DNA from: Brachionus rotundiformis
Taxonomy: Eukaryota > Rotifera > Eurotatoria > Ploima > Brachionidae
Length of the DNA: 64,000 bases
Reading direction: 5' to 3'
Assembly (NCBI GenBank): GCA_016802295.1
Contig: JAESIW010000090.1
Location: forward strand, 687,557 to 751,556
In this document: piece by piece, positions 48,001 to 61,280 of the stretch
Layout: every line of letters begins with the position of its first letter
Numbering within the stretch: the first letter of the stretch is position 1
The notes under the pieces: generated by a model
What the model was told of the DNA's origin: nothing
The model's database searches: none
What the model saw: only the letters and a program-made list of their open reading frames with translations
Program-made: the position numbers and the translations under genes

Positions 48001-50559
48001 TCAAGACAAACTAGAAGATGTGGTACTTGCAGTAGCCATTCGAATTTTTTCATTTAGGGGACTCACAATGTCATTATCATCATCATCACTATTTTCCTCT
48101 TTATTGTTTGTTTTGGTTAAGTTTTTATTCACTGAATGTGGTTTTGATTTATTCCATGAACATGATGATACTGTTCCTTGCATTGCTTGCTTGCTTATCA
48201 TATGGTGGCTTAATTGAGACTTGGTACTAACATCATTATTCATATCGAATTGCTTTTTAATTGCTGATGCACGTTTTTCAAGAGAGCGTTCAGCTTGTTC
48301 GCCTTTAGTTAAAAGTTGAGCTGGTGCTGAGCCAAATTTTAATCGTAGATTTTGGTTGTAAATTTGCGAAAGACTAGTTATACTTAAATGTGACATTTGA
48401 CTCCTATTCCCTGTAGCAGTATTTGATGGTAAAAATGAATCTTATATTAATTAATGGAATCTTAAAATATGTTTCAGTATACTTTTTTCTAATTTACCTG
48501 TTCTGGGCACTTCATTTACTTGCTCCTTAATGTCATCACTTTTTTTTAATCTGCTAGATTGAACAACTGATAGCTGATTTTGATTATAATTTGATTGATC
48601 TCCAAAATCTTTGGTCTCTAAATTTGATACTCCCAAATAGCTTAAAACCAAATTCTTTAGATTTTCGTATCCCTTATCTAGATCATCTGAAGATATGACT
48701 GCATCAAAGAAACCTGGATGCTCTTGATTATAGCTAGAATACATTTCTGTTCTATTGAGAGCAACGTCACATTCAGATTCACTACAATTTTGATCATTTA
48801 ATCGCTTCATTTGTATTTTTTTATCCATTGTTAAAATTAGAACACATCTAGGTTCAAAGTATGTTTGTTTGAATGATAGAAGAGATTCTAATTCCATATT
48901 CATTACACAAGCTAGTCCCTGTCTGGCAACAGCTTCAATCGATTCCCATTGTATTCCGAACCAATCTCCAAAGTATTCATTGCAACAAATAAATTTTCCC
49001 TTAACAAATAAAAAATTCATTTTATATATTATATTTTTATATTTTATTAATTATACCAGTGTAACGTCGTTCTCAAAATCTTGCATTGATATAAAATTGT
49101 AATCAATTTTATCTTTTTCATGGTCTTTAGGTCTTTTTGTGGTATAAGTGACACTTGAATTTGATTAAATTGGTTACAGATTATTTTTTAAACGTTTTTA
49201 ACAAATATTACACATAGTCAAAATATTCTGGAAACTGTTTTGCCAATCTTGTTGCCATATAAGAAGTTCCACTTCCTTCCGGACCACAGAGAAGAAGGAT
49301 TGGATATGGTGAGTCAATATTGGGCAATGTACTAAAATAGTCAATTTAATTCAAAAAAAGATAATTTTTATGATATAGTTTTTTGATATTAACCTTTCTC
49401 TCACTTTATGGTCCTGAATTATGTTAAAAATAAAATTAGTCATATGATCTCTTGATGCAATATATTCTGCACTAGGATGAAAAAGATTTTTTGCATTCAC
49501 TTTATCATTTGAATCAATTTTCTTTTTATCTAAGAATACAAGTTTCGGAAGTTTGAAAATAACAGCCGAATAATAATCTTCGGACTCTCGTATTGGATTT
49601 GAAATCAAATTAAGATCACGTAAGAGATTTAAGCCAGCTAGGTGTTCTATTTCAGGTAATGATGTTATTCGATTATTTTCAAAGTCAATTTGTTCAATAA
49701 ATTCATGCTTTTCTGGTATACCATTCAATGATTTTATAAGATTTCCAGACAAATTTAAAAAACGAAGATATTTGAGTGGTTCTAATCCTTCAATCTTTTT
49801 TATTTGATTCGATGTCTATATGGAACTCTTTATTAAAGTTAGATAAATTTTTTTAGATAAATACCAAATCAAGATTCAATAGTGGTAAATTATCCAAGCC
49901 TTCTATTTTTTTAATTAAATTATGAGCTAAATTTAAATTCTTCAATCGATGACAGTATTCTAATCCTTCAATTCGTTTAATCTGATTATCTAACAAAAAA
50001 ATATAAGTTTTATTAAAAAATTTATAAATTTACTATTACTATTTAAATAAAGTGATTGAAGATAATGAAAATTTGATAAATTTCCTATTTCAGTTATCCT
50101 ATTAAATGAAAAATCAGCTTCTTTTAAGTTGTACGATGGCAAGAAATCGAACAATTTTTCAATTTTATTATTGGAAACGTTTAAGTATAGTAGAAATGGT
50201 AATTCGCTGAGAACTGATAAATCTATATACAAAGTTTTTAGAAATTTTTTCTTAAAAAGGCCTAAATTTAAATGAACCATTTAAATTGTTATTTGATAAA
50301 TTTAGCTTTTGTATTTCTTTAAATTTGGACAAGCATGATATATCACATAAATTGAATCCGGAAATTGATAAATTCAAATAGGAAAATTTTGTTCCATCGG
50401 CTGTGCGTCCAAAATTTGATAAATTTTTTGTAACCAATTCTTCATTTAGAGCCTGGTTATTAAATAAAATTAAAATAAATACTAAATAAACTGAATCAAT
50501 TAAAAAAAAACCATCATATTTGAATCATTTTTAGAATCCTCTTCCATTTTACTCGACAT
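48001..50559 (-). CDS. LRGUK: Leucine-rich repeat and guanylate kinase domain protein
   Basis: A multi-exon gene from the ATG at 50559. The second exon reads ALNEELVTKNLSNFGRTADG, the conserved start of LRGUK. SDS22-like leucine-rich repeats follow across 50430-49390 (IQKLNLSNNNLN, EADFSFNRITEIGNL, FENNRITSLPEIEHL), with the cap LRDLNLISNPIRESEDYY. A guanylate kinase domain begins near 49300 (YPILLLCGPEGSGTSYMA). It continues with YFGDWFGIQWESIEAVARQG, YFEPRCVLILTMDKKIQMKR and HPGFFDAVISSDDLDKGYENL. A Ser-rich tail ends at 48001. LRGUK acts in sperm head shaping and axoneme growth in mammals. Here a cilia/flagella role is an inference that matches the TTLL3 gene in the same window. The P-loop lacks the Walker lysine (see findings). 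Confidence 0.93.
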
Positions 50560-51177
50560 ATTCAATCAAAACAGTTTTTGTATTATTTTACTAAAATGCA
50601 TATAATTAAAAATACTTATTAAAGTCAATTCAGTTTTTAATATGTAGCTATTTCCATAGAAACAAAAAAAAAAAGAAAAATTAGAATTTTGTCTCAGTTG
50701 TTCAACATTACTAAATTGTTTATACTTAAAATTATAGAATTTCCTAAATTCTATAAAAATCAAATAGTATTTGATTTTTTCACTTGTTAATATTGAAAAA
50801 TAAAGAAAAAAATCTATTAAAGAAAAAATTAATTTATTAAATTTATTCTTTTAGATGTTTGATTAAAAATAGCTACAAGATAATATTTATTTGAAAAAAG
50901 AAAAATATATAAAAAATGGATGCCACTTTTTGAAACTTGATTTTTTATTTTAATATGTTAAAAAATAAAAATATTGCTTTTAGATTAAATTAAGATATTT
51001 TATATTTAAGATTTTTAAAAAATTTTATTTGCGGTAATATTTTTAAATTTCCTAGTAGATATAAATTTGCTAAAATCAATTGCTGAATTTGTAAAAATTA
51101 AAAAGTTAAAAACTTAAATTTAATCGATTTAAATTATTTTATAAACTGGGAAGGTTCTAAACTAATATATTCGCATA
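50560..51177. other. Intergenic, nothing seen
   Basis: A/T-rich DNA between the LRGUK start and the PHKA stop, both minus strand. An acceptor-like CATTTTAG lies about 30 nt upstream of the LRGUK ATG. Confidence 0.45.
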
Positions 51178-54100
51178 TTAGCAAACTATACAATCTGGAT
51201 TCTCTTGGATTCTTAAAAGTTGTGTCAGAGCTTTAAATAAATAATTCATACTGCCGAATCGACCAGATGGAGCCAAATCATAAAAATGTTCGCAAATTCC
51301 TCGCGCACACGGACATTTCTTTCCAATAGCACAACACAGAGTTGCATCACCATTAAATTTTATTTGTTCTTGCAAAAATAGTTCATTAGCTCTAATAACA
51401 ATGTCATCAATTACAATAATTTCGTTCAAATAAAATCGTGGTTCATTTTGAGCAAGCATTATCATTAGCATGCAAGCTTCGACAATTAGTTGTCGATATT
51501 CTGGTTCTTTGATTAAGTTTAGCGCATCCTCAACTAATAGCGCAAATTTAAGTTCTTCTTTGGTCATTTCTCTAGTTAAACTTTGATTGAGAACGTATCC
51601 ATATATTTCTATTCCTTGGCACTAAATTTGATCAGAAATTTAAAATTTTTATTTTCGTTCAATATGATTACCTTTTCTAAAGCCATCCAAACTTTTGAAT
51701 AAAAGCCAATTGGGACCCTATTCAGAGAACCATCTAGTCTTCTACGTCTGATCCATTGACCATGCTTATCAAGATCCGAATCATTAGAATCTTCATTTTC
51801 ATTTTCTTCAGCTGTTAAAAGTATTGGTTTATTTTTTACTGAATAGCCATGTTTTAATTCATCTCTGAGATGTCTTCTTTCCATTTCTGCTTTTTTGTTA
51901 TTGTCCATTTCACTAATAGAATTAGATGGACGAGTAGAGTATATTGACGTAGCTCCCATTTCTTTTCCACTTAAAATCATATACAACAAAGTTTTCATTT
52001 CAAATGGACTTAGATTTAGAAAATGATCAGTTGCGTCTTCAACTAAAATTTTTTTATTTAAAGTCACTTTAATAATAAAAATGAATCTAAAATTTACCTG
52101 AGCAATTCAGCGTCCGTTCTAATTCTCCTATCATAACTTGTATAATCAAACCTAATCTTAGACGGATCATTCCTTGAAATAGTTGCGACTCGGTTCCAAT
52201 AAACAAAGCTAGATATATCAATAGTTCTTGAGTAACCATCATCATACTAATGTCCTTATCCCATGCTTCTTTTATTAAACTAAATATTTGATCTTTTGGC
52301 AGAGGACTTAATTAAAAATTATTGCCAAAAGTGTTTTTCAATCATGAAATAAAACTCACGATTTAATATTTATTTCGCCATTGCTTCCTATTGATGGCAG
52401 ACCAATCGAGATTTGTTTTTGACGGACTATTAATGTTAAGACAGCCTAATTTTTACACCATTTTTTAAAAATTAGATAAATTTTTTATTTTTAAAATACT
52501 TTAGATAACTGATCAGAAGTCAATCCAAGCATTCCAGCTGAATGTCTAACTAGCCACCACATTTTTCTCAAAGAAGCTTTTTCATAAACATTAATTATCA
52601 AGTCTCTTAGTTTGCTTCCTTGAAAATAATTTTTATGTATTGACGGTATTTCCCAGTCTAAATTTCTTAAAAAAGATATAAAAATGATTATTAAGCTTGA
52701 GAAAAATTACTTGGTTTCATAGAGATAATGTAAAATATCAGCTTCATCGTGAAGTGATTTATTTTCGCGTAGCATATTGAGCAAATCATCATCATTCATT
52801 TTTTGGTAGGTTTCATTTTGCATATTTGAGCGAGATGGCTGTCGTTCGATTAAGTCATCTTGATTTTTACTTAAAGAAGTTGTTTTCGATTTTTCAATTA
52901 TTCCTTATAAAATATTATAAATTAAATTGTTTAAAAAAATTTTAGTTGTTATTTTTTTAAGTATTAGTAAATTAAAGTGAATACAATGTGAGTAATTGAT
53001 GTTTGATTAAGTTAACTAGTGTAACTTACTTTTCGGATCAATAAAAATATGTGTAAAACTTGGTCTTTTTGCATTATTATTCACTAAAGATAATTTTATA
53101 ATAAAAGATAGATTTAAAGAAGGAGGAAAACAGAAACAGAAAAAAATTTAATTACTTGGGCATTCAGTATATTGAATAGATCTACTACGTTTGACTATGC
53201 CCATAATTGAACCGAGTTTTTTAGATCTGTTATGATTTTTGTTCAATCCTGCTAACGAAATTTGAGATGAATTAATATTAGATATAAGACTTGATGATCC
53301 AGATTTGTCCAAATCAGTAGATAGAGATGCTTTATAACGATTTATCAAATCACTTGTCTTTGTTGAAGTTGTATTTTGTTCCTCAAGATATTTCAGAACT
53401 TGTTTTTCACTTTCTAAACTTAGATATTTATTTTGAATAAAAAATTAAATCTCATTTAATTACCAATTCCATCTTCGCCTGTTCCAATGAATGTTAAACT
53501 CGTAAGACAGGCCGTTTTAATAAAATCTTCAAGTTTTCCTAGCTGAACTCTTTGATAAAAGCCTGAGTATTTGAGATACCAAAATTAAAAGAAAGTTACC
53601 TAGCACCATTTATATAACCGCTGTAAAGTTTCTTAATAGTTGAAATTAATTGAGAATTCAGAGCTTCATGAGCATCTTAAAATTAGAATCAGTTTTAAAA
53701 GATTAAATTTTCGATTATCTGAAAACAAGGTATAAAATTTACCATAAATTTCTTTAGTAACTACAAAGACAACAGTTGGTCTTCCTGGTATGTTATTCCA
53801 ATTTCTTTCAATAAACGACAAATATGTGCGAAATGAATCCAAACTGAAATCAATATCAGAAGCCAAATAAAACGATTTGTGATCCATAAACTAAAATTTA
53901 TTTTATTTTTATTTAATAAAAATTAAAAAATAAATACAGCAGCAGTAAACGCAAAAATTTGACCTTTCATTGTATACAGTTTGCTAGCTTTGAGTTCAAA
54001 ATTAATTCAAATGAAAAAAAAAGCAATTATTTACTTGAAAGATATCCAATGTCAGTTTCTGGCCTACCAGTTAGACCAAGTCGTTCATTTTTACCTAAAA

Positions 54101-55643
54101 ATGAATAAATATAAGCTAAAACTTTTGCTGGATATATTTGAATCGGTGCAACATCATTAACAGTTTGTACATTGATATTATGATCCTTGGCTAATTTTAA
54201 CTGGACATCATCATTTTCTGCTAAAACAGCAACCTGAACAACAAGGTCAGGTTTTGGTTGAATTGCCAATCTTCTATTTAATGGATCTAATTCACCAGGA
54301 GCAATAAGATTATCTCTCAATAGCTTGCTAATTATGTAAAGTGATTGACCCCACATATGAGGGATTTTACCCAAAGGGACCCTATCTTGAGATTTTGGAT
54401 TTTTATATTCGTCTTCTACTTTATAGGCTGGTACAGCGTATAATTCTGGAACAAGTTTAATCGATTCCGAATCTTTAATTAAAACATTTTCAAGATTTGA
54501 TAGTATTATATCAACTTGATCATCATTATTATAAAATATTCCATCTAATACCAAATAACACCAAAATAATGGCCATTCACATTCAATATTCTCAAATATT
54601 TTTAATTCCCATGGTTCATAATGTAACCGGGAAGGATCTTCTCTGGCAGTTTTATAACCATCACGAATAAATCTACAACACCCGTATCTTCCCTGTAGTT
54701 TCGATAAAATTTCTTGACGAGTTAAGTTTACTAATTCCATATCATCTAGAGCAAATCCTGGATAGGAAATGATACTTAATAGAGCAGCGTCTGTTTCTTT
54801 AGAATTAGATTCTCGGGGCAGCATACAAGTAAGTATAGTGTTACACCAATATATGGTATCGGACATGACATGAATTACACTTGCATCACTTCCTCTTGAT
54901 CCAAATAGATCTAATTCATCCATCGCTTGAAGAGCAGCTTTGGCCATTCCGATTGAGCTTGCATTTAACTCTGGAAGACCATGATTAGTTTTGTCTCCTC
55001 TTTCCCATATCCCATAATCAGGTATTTGATAAGAATTTTCAATATAAAATATCAAATTTTGAATAAAAAGAACTTCATCCAGAGTATAAATAATTTGAAG
55101 ACCCGATGCTGTCATTTCGGCAAGACAAAGAAGATATAATGATACGGCATCAATCTGCAAATGACCCCATTCAAAATCACCAACTACTGTGGCACATGAT
55201 TTTGAAGAGTATTTTGCATGCAAACTATCTTTAGGATCTAGAGTATATTTGAATCTCTCGACTTTTTTAATTTGTAATATCATTGCTTGGAGTAAGCCTC
55301 TCATTAGTTTAACAACTGATTGCTCTAGTTCATAAGCTTTTGCCCTACCATAATCTTTATCAGCGTGTTTTTTGTATGCCAAAGCAAGTGCCCAAACAGC
55401 TAGTATAGAATAAACATCGTCTCTCACCCAAGAGTGGTCACTCTCAGTCGATGCTGCAAGTAGTCCTGTCACAGGATCCTAAGAAAAAAGTTTACAAACT
55501 AAGTTAATTTCTTTAAAAAAATGTATTCAAACTTGATGTGCTAAAATCGTTTTATTCACAATTTTGTTGTAATAATCTAATTTAGTACCAGAGTCTCTTC
55601 TCACTCTAACTTTAGCTCTTGATAGAGAATTTCTTCTTGACAT
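51178..55643 (-). CDS. PHKA: Phosphorylase b kinase regulatory subunit alpha
   Basis: About a dozen exons. Exon 1, from the ATG at 55643, reads MSRRNSLSRAKVRVRRDSGT and LDYYNKIVNKTILAHQ. It splices to DPVTGLLAASTESDHSWVRD in the large glucoamylase-like (GH15-related) exon down to 54027. That exon has RAKAYELEQSVVKLMRGLLQ, SLHAKYSSKSCATVVGDFEW, GRYGCCRFIRDGYKT and HMWGQSLYII. C-terminal exons have LSPFEMKTLLYMILSGKEMG, QWIRRRRLDGSLNRVPIGFY, PEYRQLIVEACMLM and APSGRFGSMNYLFKA. The protein ends ...CIVC, a CaaX box, as expected for the farnesylated alpha subunit and not for beta. The alpha subunit restrains the kinase until calcium, calmodulin or phosphorylation relieves it, controlling glycogen breakdown. 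RRxS-type sites are plentiful in the middle exons. No damage is seen. Confidence 0.96.
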
Positions 55644-56956
55644 TTTTCAAGTCAAATTTTGATTTAAATTAGAAATAAATAAGGGATTAAAAATTTCAAA
55701 AAACCATTAGCTAAAAGTTTTGCAAAATATAACAGATTTCTAAAAAAAAATTGGTAGGTAAGATATTAATTTTCTAAATTTCTGATATCATATAATGCAA
55801 TGTAATAGCGTTATTCAATTGAACTTATTTATATTTTGTAAAAAAAACGAATTGGAAAATTCTGTATTCTGAACAAGAAATTGTATTTGGAAATTCGGTT
55901 AAATATAGCACAAAATTTTTTAAAAAATTATATATATATTTTTTATTTTTTAAAATGATGATTTTTAAAGTTAATAGTAAACTTTCTTAAATTTGTTTGA
56001 GGTAAATTAATTGTATTTAATACAGAATTATAAAGTAGAATTATTTAATTCATAATTTGAATTTTCAATAAAATAATAAATTATCATTTGATTAGAAATT
56101 TAATAAAAATTACATACAAAATATGAAAATGTATTTTTTATTTAAAAATGCAAACTAAACTTGACAAGAATTTCATCATTTCAATTATTTTTTTTTTTAA
56201 TTTGATTCAAAAATAAAGAAGAAAATTTAATTATTAAGAGAAAGAAATTTTTTATTAATAATTCACTTGCTATACAAAGGCTTCAATTTAATTTGCTATA
56301 AAACAGTTTTGTTTTTATCTTGAAATTTTAAATGGTCTTCGCTACAAAATTTTAAAATTAGATATTAATTCTTTTTAAATATTTTATCAAAAATTAAGAA
56401 GTTAAAACTTGAATATAAAGATAAAGTTAAGACTGTAAATTTTTACTGTATATCCAATTTATATTCAACAAATTTAATTAACATAGATTTGCTAATCGAA
56501 TAACCAAGGAATTAAATTATATATTTTCGCAGTTTTTCAGTAATTCCAACAATTACATATCAGGAATACAAAATCCTAAATAATTTTTTATTTTAAATTA
56601 TATTTCATAAAAATTAGCTGAATTCATAATTTACTTCATAATTTATTTAACTATTTATATAGTTTTGCTCGATGCATATGCTTTTTGATTTTCCAATAGA
56701 TGCATTATTTCAAATATTTTAAGCACGAAGAATTTGGTTTAAACCTTTCTTTCTAATGAGCTTCTTTTTTTTTGTTTAATTATAGTGAAAATTTAAATAA
56801 TTTACCTCCTAAAAATATATATTTTTCCTATAGTTTAACCAATTATAAATTTTTTTCGAAAATTTAATCTTATTTAATCATCAGTTCAATTTTAAAAAAT
56901 AATAATTTTAAGATAAAATAGATAATATTCAAACCTGATCATTGTTGTTTATTAAA
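55644..56956. other. Intergenic between divergent genes, nothing seen
   Basis: About 1.3 kb of A/T-rich DNA between PHKA and BTF3, presumably with both promoters. No supported feature. Confidence 0.5.
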
Positions 56957-57544
56957 ATGGTCGATCCAGCAGTTCAGAATACTGAAGAATTTAAGCCAAA
57001 TTTGGAAAAACTCAAAAGACTCCAACAACAAGCTAGTTCAGTTGTAATTGGTGGTAAAGTAAGCATTTTTTTACCTAAGATTTTTTGAATATTATAGAAA
57101 ACTAGGTAAATAATTTTTTAAAAGGGTGTTCCAAGACGAAAGAAGAAGATTATTCACAAAACTGCTTCAACAGATGATAAAAAATTGCAATCTTCTTTAA
57201 AAAAACTTACCGTCAATCATATTCCTGGAATTGATGAGGTCAACATGTTTAAAGACAATGGTGAAGTCATTAACTTCGTTAATCCTAAAGTTCAAGCATC
57301 TTTAACATCAAACATTTTTGCTATCAGTGGTCATTCTGAAACGAAACCAATTACAGAAATGCTTCCAACCATAATGCAACAATTGGGTGGAGATAACATG
57401 TTTAACCTTAAAAATTTGGCGAAAGAATTAGAGAAAACAGCGCAAGAATTAAAAGTAAATCAGGGTTCGGCACCAGCTCAAGATGAAGAAATCCCTGAAT
57501 TAGTTGAAAATTTCGACGAAGCTTCTAAAAATGAGAAAATATAA
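56957..57544 (+). CDS. BTF3: Basic transcription factor 3 / NAC subunit beta
   Basis: Two exons (56957-57058 and 57125-57544) join in phase 0 across a 66-nt intron to 173 residues, a normal BTF3 length. Exon 1 reads MVDPAVQNTEEFKPNLEKLK and QQQASSVVIGGK. Exon 2 opens GVPRRKKKIIHKTASTDDKK, which completes the ribosome-binding RRKKK motif. The NAC domain continues with LQSSLKKLTVNHIPGIDEVN and VINFVNPKVQASLTSNIFAI, ending in an acidic tail. The beta subunit pairs with NAC alpha at the ribosome exit tunnel and guards nascent chains from mistargeting to the ER. Its position and sequence leave little doubt. Confidence 0.97.
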
Positions 57545-57856
57545 TTTTTGATTTTCTAATAAAAGTTTTGATAAAGTCATCAAGATTAAAATAAAGAGAT
57601 TTAAAAAAAATATTACTTTGACTAGTTTGTCAAAATTACTCTTTCTAATAGACCGCAATAATTTTAGATATTTCAAAATGAGTAAATAATATATTTTAGC
57701 AACTTTTATAATAACTTGAGCAAAACTAAAATGTTGAGTATTTAATATTTAAAAACAAAAAATAAAATTATTTTGTTTATTTAATTCGAATTTATTTATG
57801 GAATATTCAGAAATAATTTTTCCTTCATTTATTTTTCATTCATATTTCATTTTTGT

Positions 57857-59423
57857 TTAAAAACTGTTCGGCATTGAATAGAACTTGGTCTAAAAAATAA
57901 AAAAATAAGTAGTTTAAAATTGTTAAACACCAACAAAAATATCTCAAAATGATTTTAAAAACTGAAATATCATTTTGAAAAGCTTTTATTCTTTGTATTA
58001 TAAATTATCCAGTAAATTTTTGACTAGATGGTTCACATTAAAAAAATTAATCTTACATCATTTTGAATATATTGATCATTTTCTGCGTCACTTTCATCAG
58101 AGCTATCTGTGCTCGTAAAGTTATCTAAATGTAAAAAATTACACAGACAGTTAAAACTCTTGATCAAATTACTCTCGTATTTTATCTTTAAAGTGTCGTA
58201 GCACATGTTACAAACGCGTAGGGGCTCGTCAGATTGAGATTGAATCAGAAATTTATTTTTGGAACAGTCTCCGCATATAACATAACCACATTTTCTACAA
58301 TGATGCTTAAAAGAAAATAATTGTCACCATTTGAATAGAATGAGAAATTTTCGAAACTTGAAAGGAATTATGATAAATTTAAATTCTTAAATCAAAAAAT
58401 AAAGCAAGTTTTAAAAAAATTTCAAAATTGAAAACCAAAGAGCAATTAAAATAAGTTAACTAGGGAATAATTTAAATTGAGAACATTTTTCACACTAAAG
58501 TTTTATGCAAGTTTTGTGATTAACTTAGTTTTAATAAAATAAAAAAATTACTCAGCTTTTTTTAAATTTTGTTTTCATCCTGAAAACAACAATGATAATA
58601 AAATAAAATTATCAAGTTTCACTAATTTAAATAAAATATCAATTTCAACTTACTCTTCGATTGACCATGGTAAATTTAACATGTTTGCACAGCATACAGA
58701 TATTTGCATCTCTATCAGGAATCCATCGTGGTGCAATATCAATATTTTCTATTTGATCGAAACCTTTTCTTTGATCTAATAAAATTAATTAATTTAAATT
58801 TTATTTTTATTCTCATTTAACAGACTATTTGATATCTTTTCAATACAGTTTGATATATGACTCATCCATTCAAATTTTTCTTTAGATGTTGTAGCATAGA
58901 CATAAAAAGATTTTTTCGGACTCATTATTTTCCAACAGTTTTTTAATTCTAAAATAAGTTAATTATTTGTTTTCAATTAAAATAAACTTTTTATTTACTC
59001 GGATTTTCGTCATCATTTATAGATTCTATTTGGATGTCTTTTAATGGAATGATATGCTGACCAATATACTTCTTCTTATTGATAACAATTGTGGCGTAAA
59101 CAAGAATGTCATTGAATAAAAAAAAATATCTAGGTTTAGGTTTTTTTCGGCATTCTTTTATCAGAACTCCTTCGCCGACTAGAGCTCGTCCTGGTATTGC
59201 AAGTGCTTTCTTTATTTTAAAAAATAAATTTCGATTTTATTTTATGTAATCATAATAGATATAAACCTTGTTATCACTTCCAAAAGCTTTTTCAATATTT
59301 TTTATTCGTTCAATATTAAGTTCTGTTTCGGCTGTAAAAAAAAAAGTTAAATCCATAAATTTTTCATGGATTTTAATAAATAATACCAAGTCTTGTTAGA
59401 CGCTCTTCAAACGACAAAGTCAT
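57857..59423 (-). CDS. PLEKHF: Phafin: PH and FYVE domain protein (PLEKHF)
   Basis: A multi-exon gene from the ATG at 59423 (MTLSFEERLTRL), with exons too short to stand out individually. Exons 2-3 give TELNIERIKNIEKAFGS, then KALAIPGRALVGEGVLIKEC, RYFFLFNDILVYATIVI and YIGQHIIPLKDIQIESI, the PH domain opening typical of phafins. The next exon completes PH (SFYVYATTSKEKFEWMSHI). FYVE starts at about 58750 (RWIPDRDANICMLCKHVKFT), crosses a 330-nt intron after NRR, and resumes HHCRKCGYVICGDCS and LRVCNMCYD. The WxxD, RRHHCR and RVC motifs and all eight zinc ligands are readable. An acidic tail (DSSDESDAEND) and a last short exon (TKFYSMPNSF) end at 57857. Phafins bind PI3P on endosomes and lysosomes and promote fusion and autophagy. 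It lies tail to tail with BTF3. Confidence 0.94.
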
Positions 59424-60454
59424 AACGATACATCAAACAAGACAAAAGACTATCACTTTTAATACTTTTCCTATTTATTTTATTTACGAAATAAATATAT
59501 GCTAAAATTTTCAAGATTTCGTAAATTTTATTTTAAAAATATTTATCATTCATCATTTAAATGCATAATTTTTCAAATCTATAGTCGTCTAATGTTAAAT
59601 TTTATTTTTTTATGTTAATTAAAATTCAAATTCAAACTAGTTTTTTTTTAACTTTGCAACAACAACAAAAATATATATAACAAATTTTATATCTATTTTT
59701 AGTATCAAATTTAACAATTTAGATAATTATAATCAGTTTTTGAATTATTTGTTTATTTTTATCTAAAATTATATTGTATCTATTTGTATTTTTGTTGTTT
59801 TTTTTTAAATTTTAATAAAAATGTGCAATAAAAAAGATGAATATCGGTAAAAACTCTATTAATAAGGGTTTAAAAAAGACTAAATTAGAAGGATTTTAAG
59901 TTAGTATAGCCTTTTTATAAGATTGTATTATTTTATCATCAAAGAAACGGATTTAAAATAAATATTTTGAATAGAAAGTTTTTTCAATCAAATCAATAAA
60001 TTATTATAAGATAATAACAATTAAAGAATAAATACCTAGTTAAGCAAGATGAGAATATTTATTGAAGTCCAATTTTTTTGTCATTTAAGGTATTTTATGT
60101 TTTTAAGTATTAAGTTATCGTGTCTCTATATCAAAACGGTCTGGAGTTCTATCATTTTAACTCTCACGGAGATAATTTGAAATAAACTTGAAAACCTGGA
60201 TCTTAAAAAATTCCAAGGTAAGTTGGAAAATAATTATCTCACTTTGAAATCGTACAGCAATGGCAAATGGACACAAATATTCAATAGATAATTGAAAAAG
60301 ACAGCATAAAGATCAGTTTGGAAAAGATGTCGTCTAAAAACTATATTTGTGGATTTTTTTTTTACAAATAAGGCAAAAAAGTGTTTCGTTTAGATGGAAG
60401 GCTTTACTTACAAATATGCTCATATTTGAATAAACAAATTGCTTTTATCACGAT
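59424..60454. other. Intergenic, nothing seen
   Basis: A/T-rich upstream region of the phafin gene. No supported frame or RNA gene. Confidence 0.5.
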
Positions 60455-60630
60455 ATAAACTGGACAATTTATAAATTTTTCTTTTAATTGAATCTAATTT
60501 AGCTTTCATTTTTATCTACAAAATTGTATCATTATCTGCTGTCTTAAATTTTACTTTTTACATTTTTAATTTTTATACATCGCCAGAATTGGCGAAAAAT
60601 GAAATGAAATAAATAAATAAACTGGACAAT
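60455..60630 (+). mobile_element. 5'-truncated LINE-like 3' end with target-site duplication
   Basis: The 14-bp direct repeats ATAAACTGGACAAT at 60455-60468 and 60617-60630 flank a 148-bp insert. The insert ends with a hairpin (TCGCCA, loop GAAT, TGGCGA at 60580-60595), followed by GAAATGAAATAAATAAATAAA. A stem-loop plus short tandem A-rich tail and a long target duplication is the signature of non-LTR retrotransposons inserted by target-primed reverse transcription. No coding part remains. The family (for example RTE or another hairpin-tailed clade) cannot be decided from 148 bp. Confidence 0.72.
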
Positions 60631-61280
60631 GTCTACAGATATAATATTGAAGGAATTAAAGAGTTTTTGAAATAAAAATTATTGGATAAGATAAAAAAAG
60701 TACACTTATTTAGGATAGAAGTATTTTTTACTTTATTAAAATTATTAAAATGCTTTTCATTTTCATTTTTTAATTGAAGGTTTTTAGCATTTTTATCAAA
60801 ATAGCAATATCAAAAAATATAATTTTTGTCTGAAAATTTATTTGTCTGAAAATTTATAATTATATTATTTAAATTTTAACTAAATTTAAAAATAAATAAT
60901 TAATCATTTGTAAAAGAATTTAATTATATATTTTTAAATTCGAAGTATATTTGACGAAATTTAAATATTTGATATTTTAACATCATCTAGTTATTAAACA
61001 GTGATTTTTGTTTATTTATAAAGAAAAAAAAACAGAACTAAAATTTATAAATCAATTTTCTATGACAAAGAATATTTTTCTTGTTTGTTCTTTTTCTGAA
61101 TTAATAAATTGCCACTATCTGGCAGCAAAAAATGTCGAAAATATTTGAAAAAATGAATTAAACAATTTAGAAAGAAATTAATTATTAAAAAAATAATTAT
61201 TATATATATTTGATTAATATGTTTGAATATTTATTAAATGAAAAATGAATAAATAAAAAATAAGGCTTTTAAAAAATCAG
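60631..61280. other. Intergenic or intron, nothing resolved
   Basis: May contain a first exon of the small membrane-protein gene that follows. A 28-codon ATG frame at 61062 does not join it in phase. Confidence 0.4.

Noticed and set aside
61062..61145. 28-codon ATG frame as first exon of the membrane-protein gene
   Set aside because: No donor in it gives the phase needed to join the acceptor at 61280.
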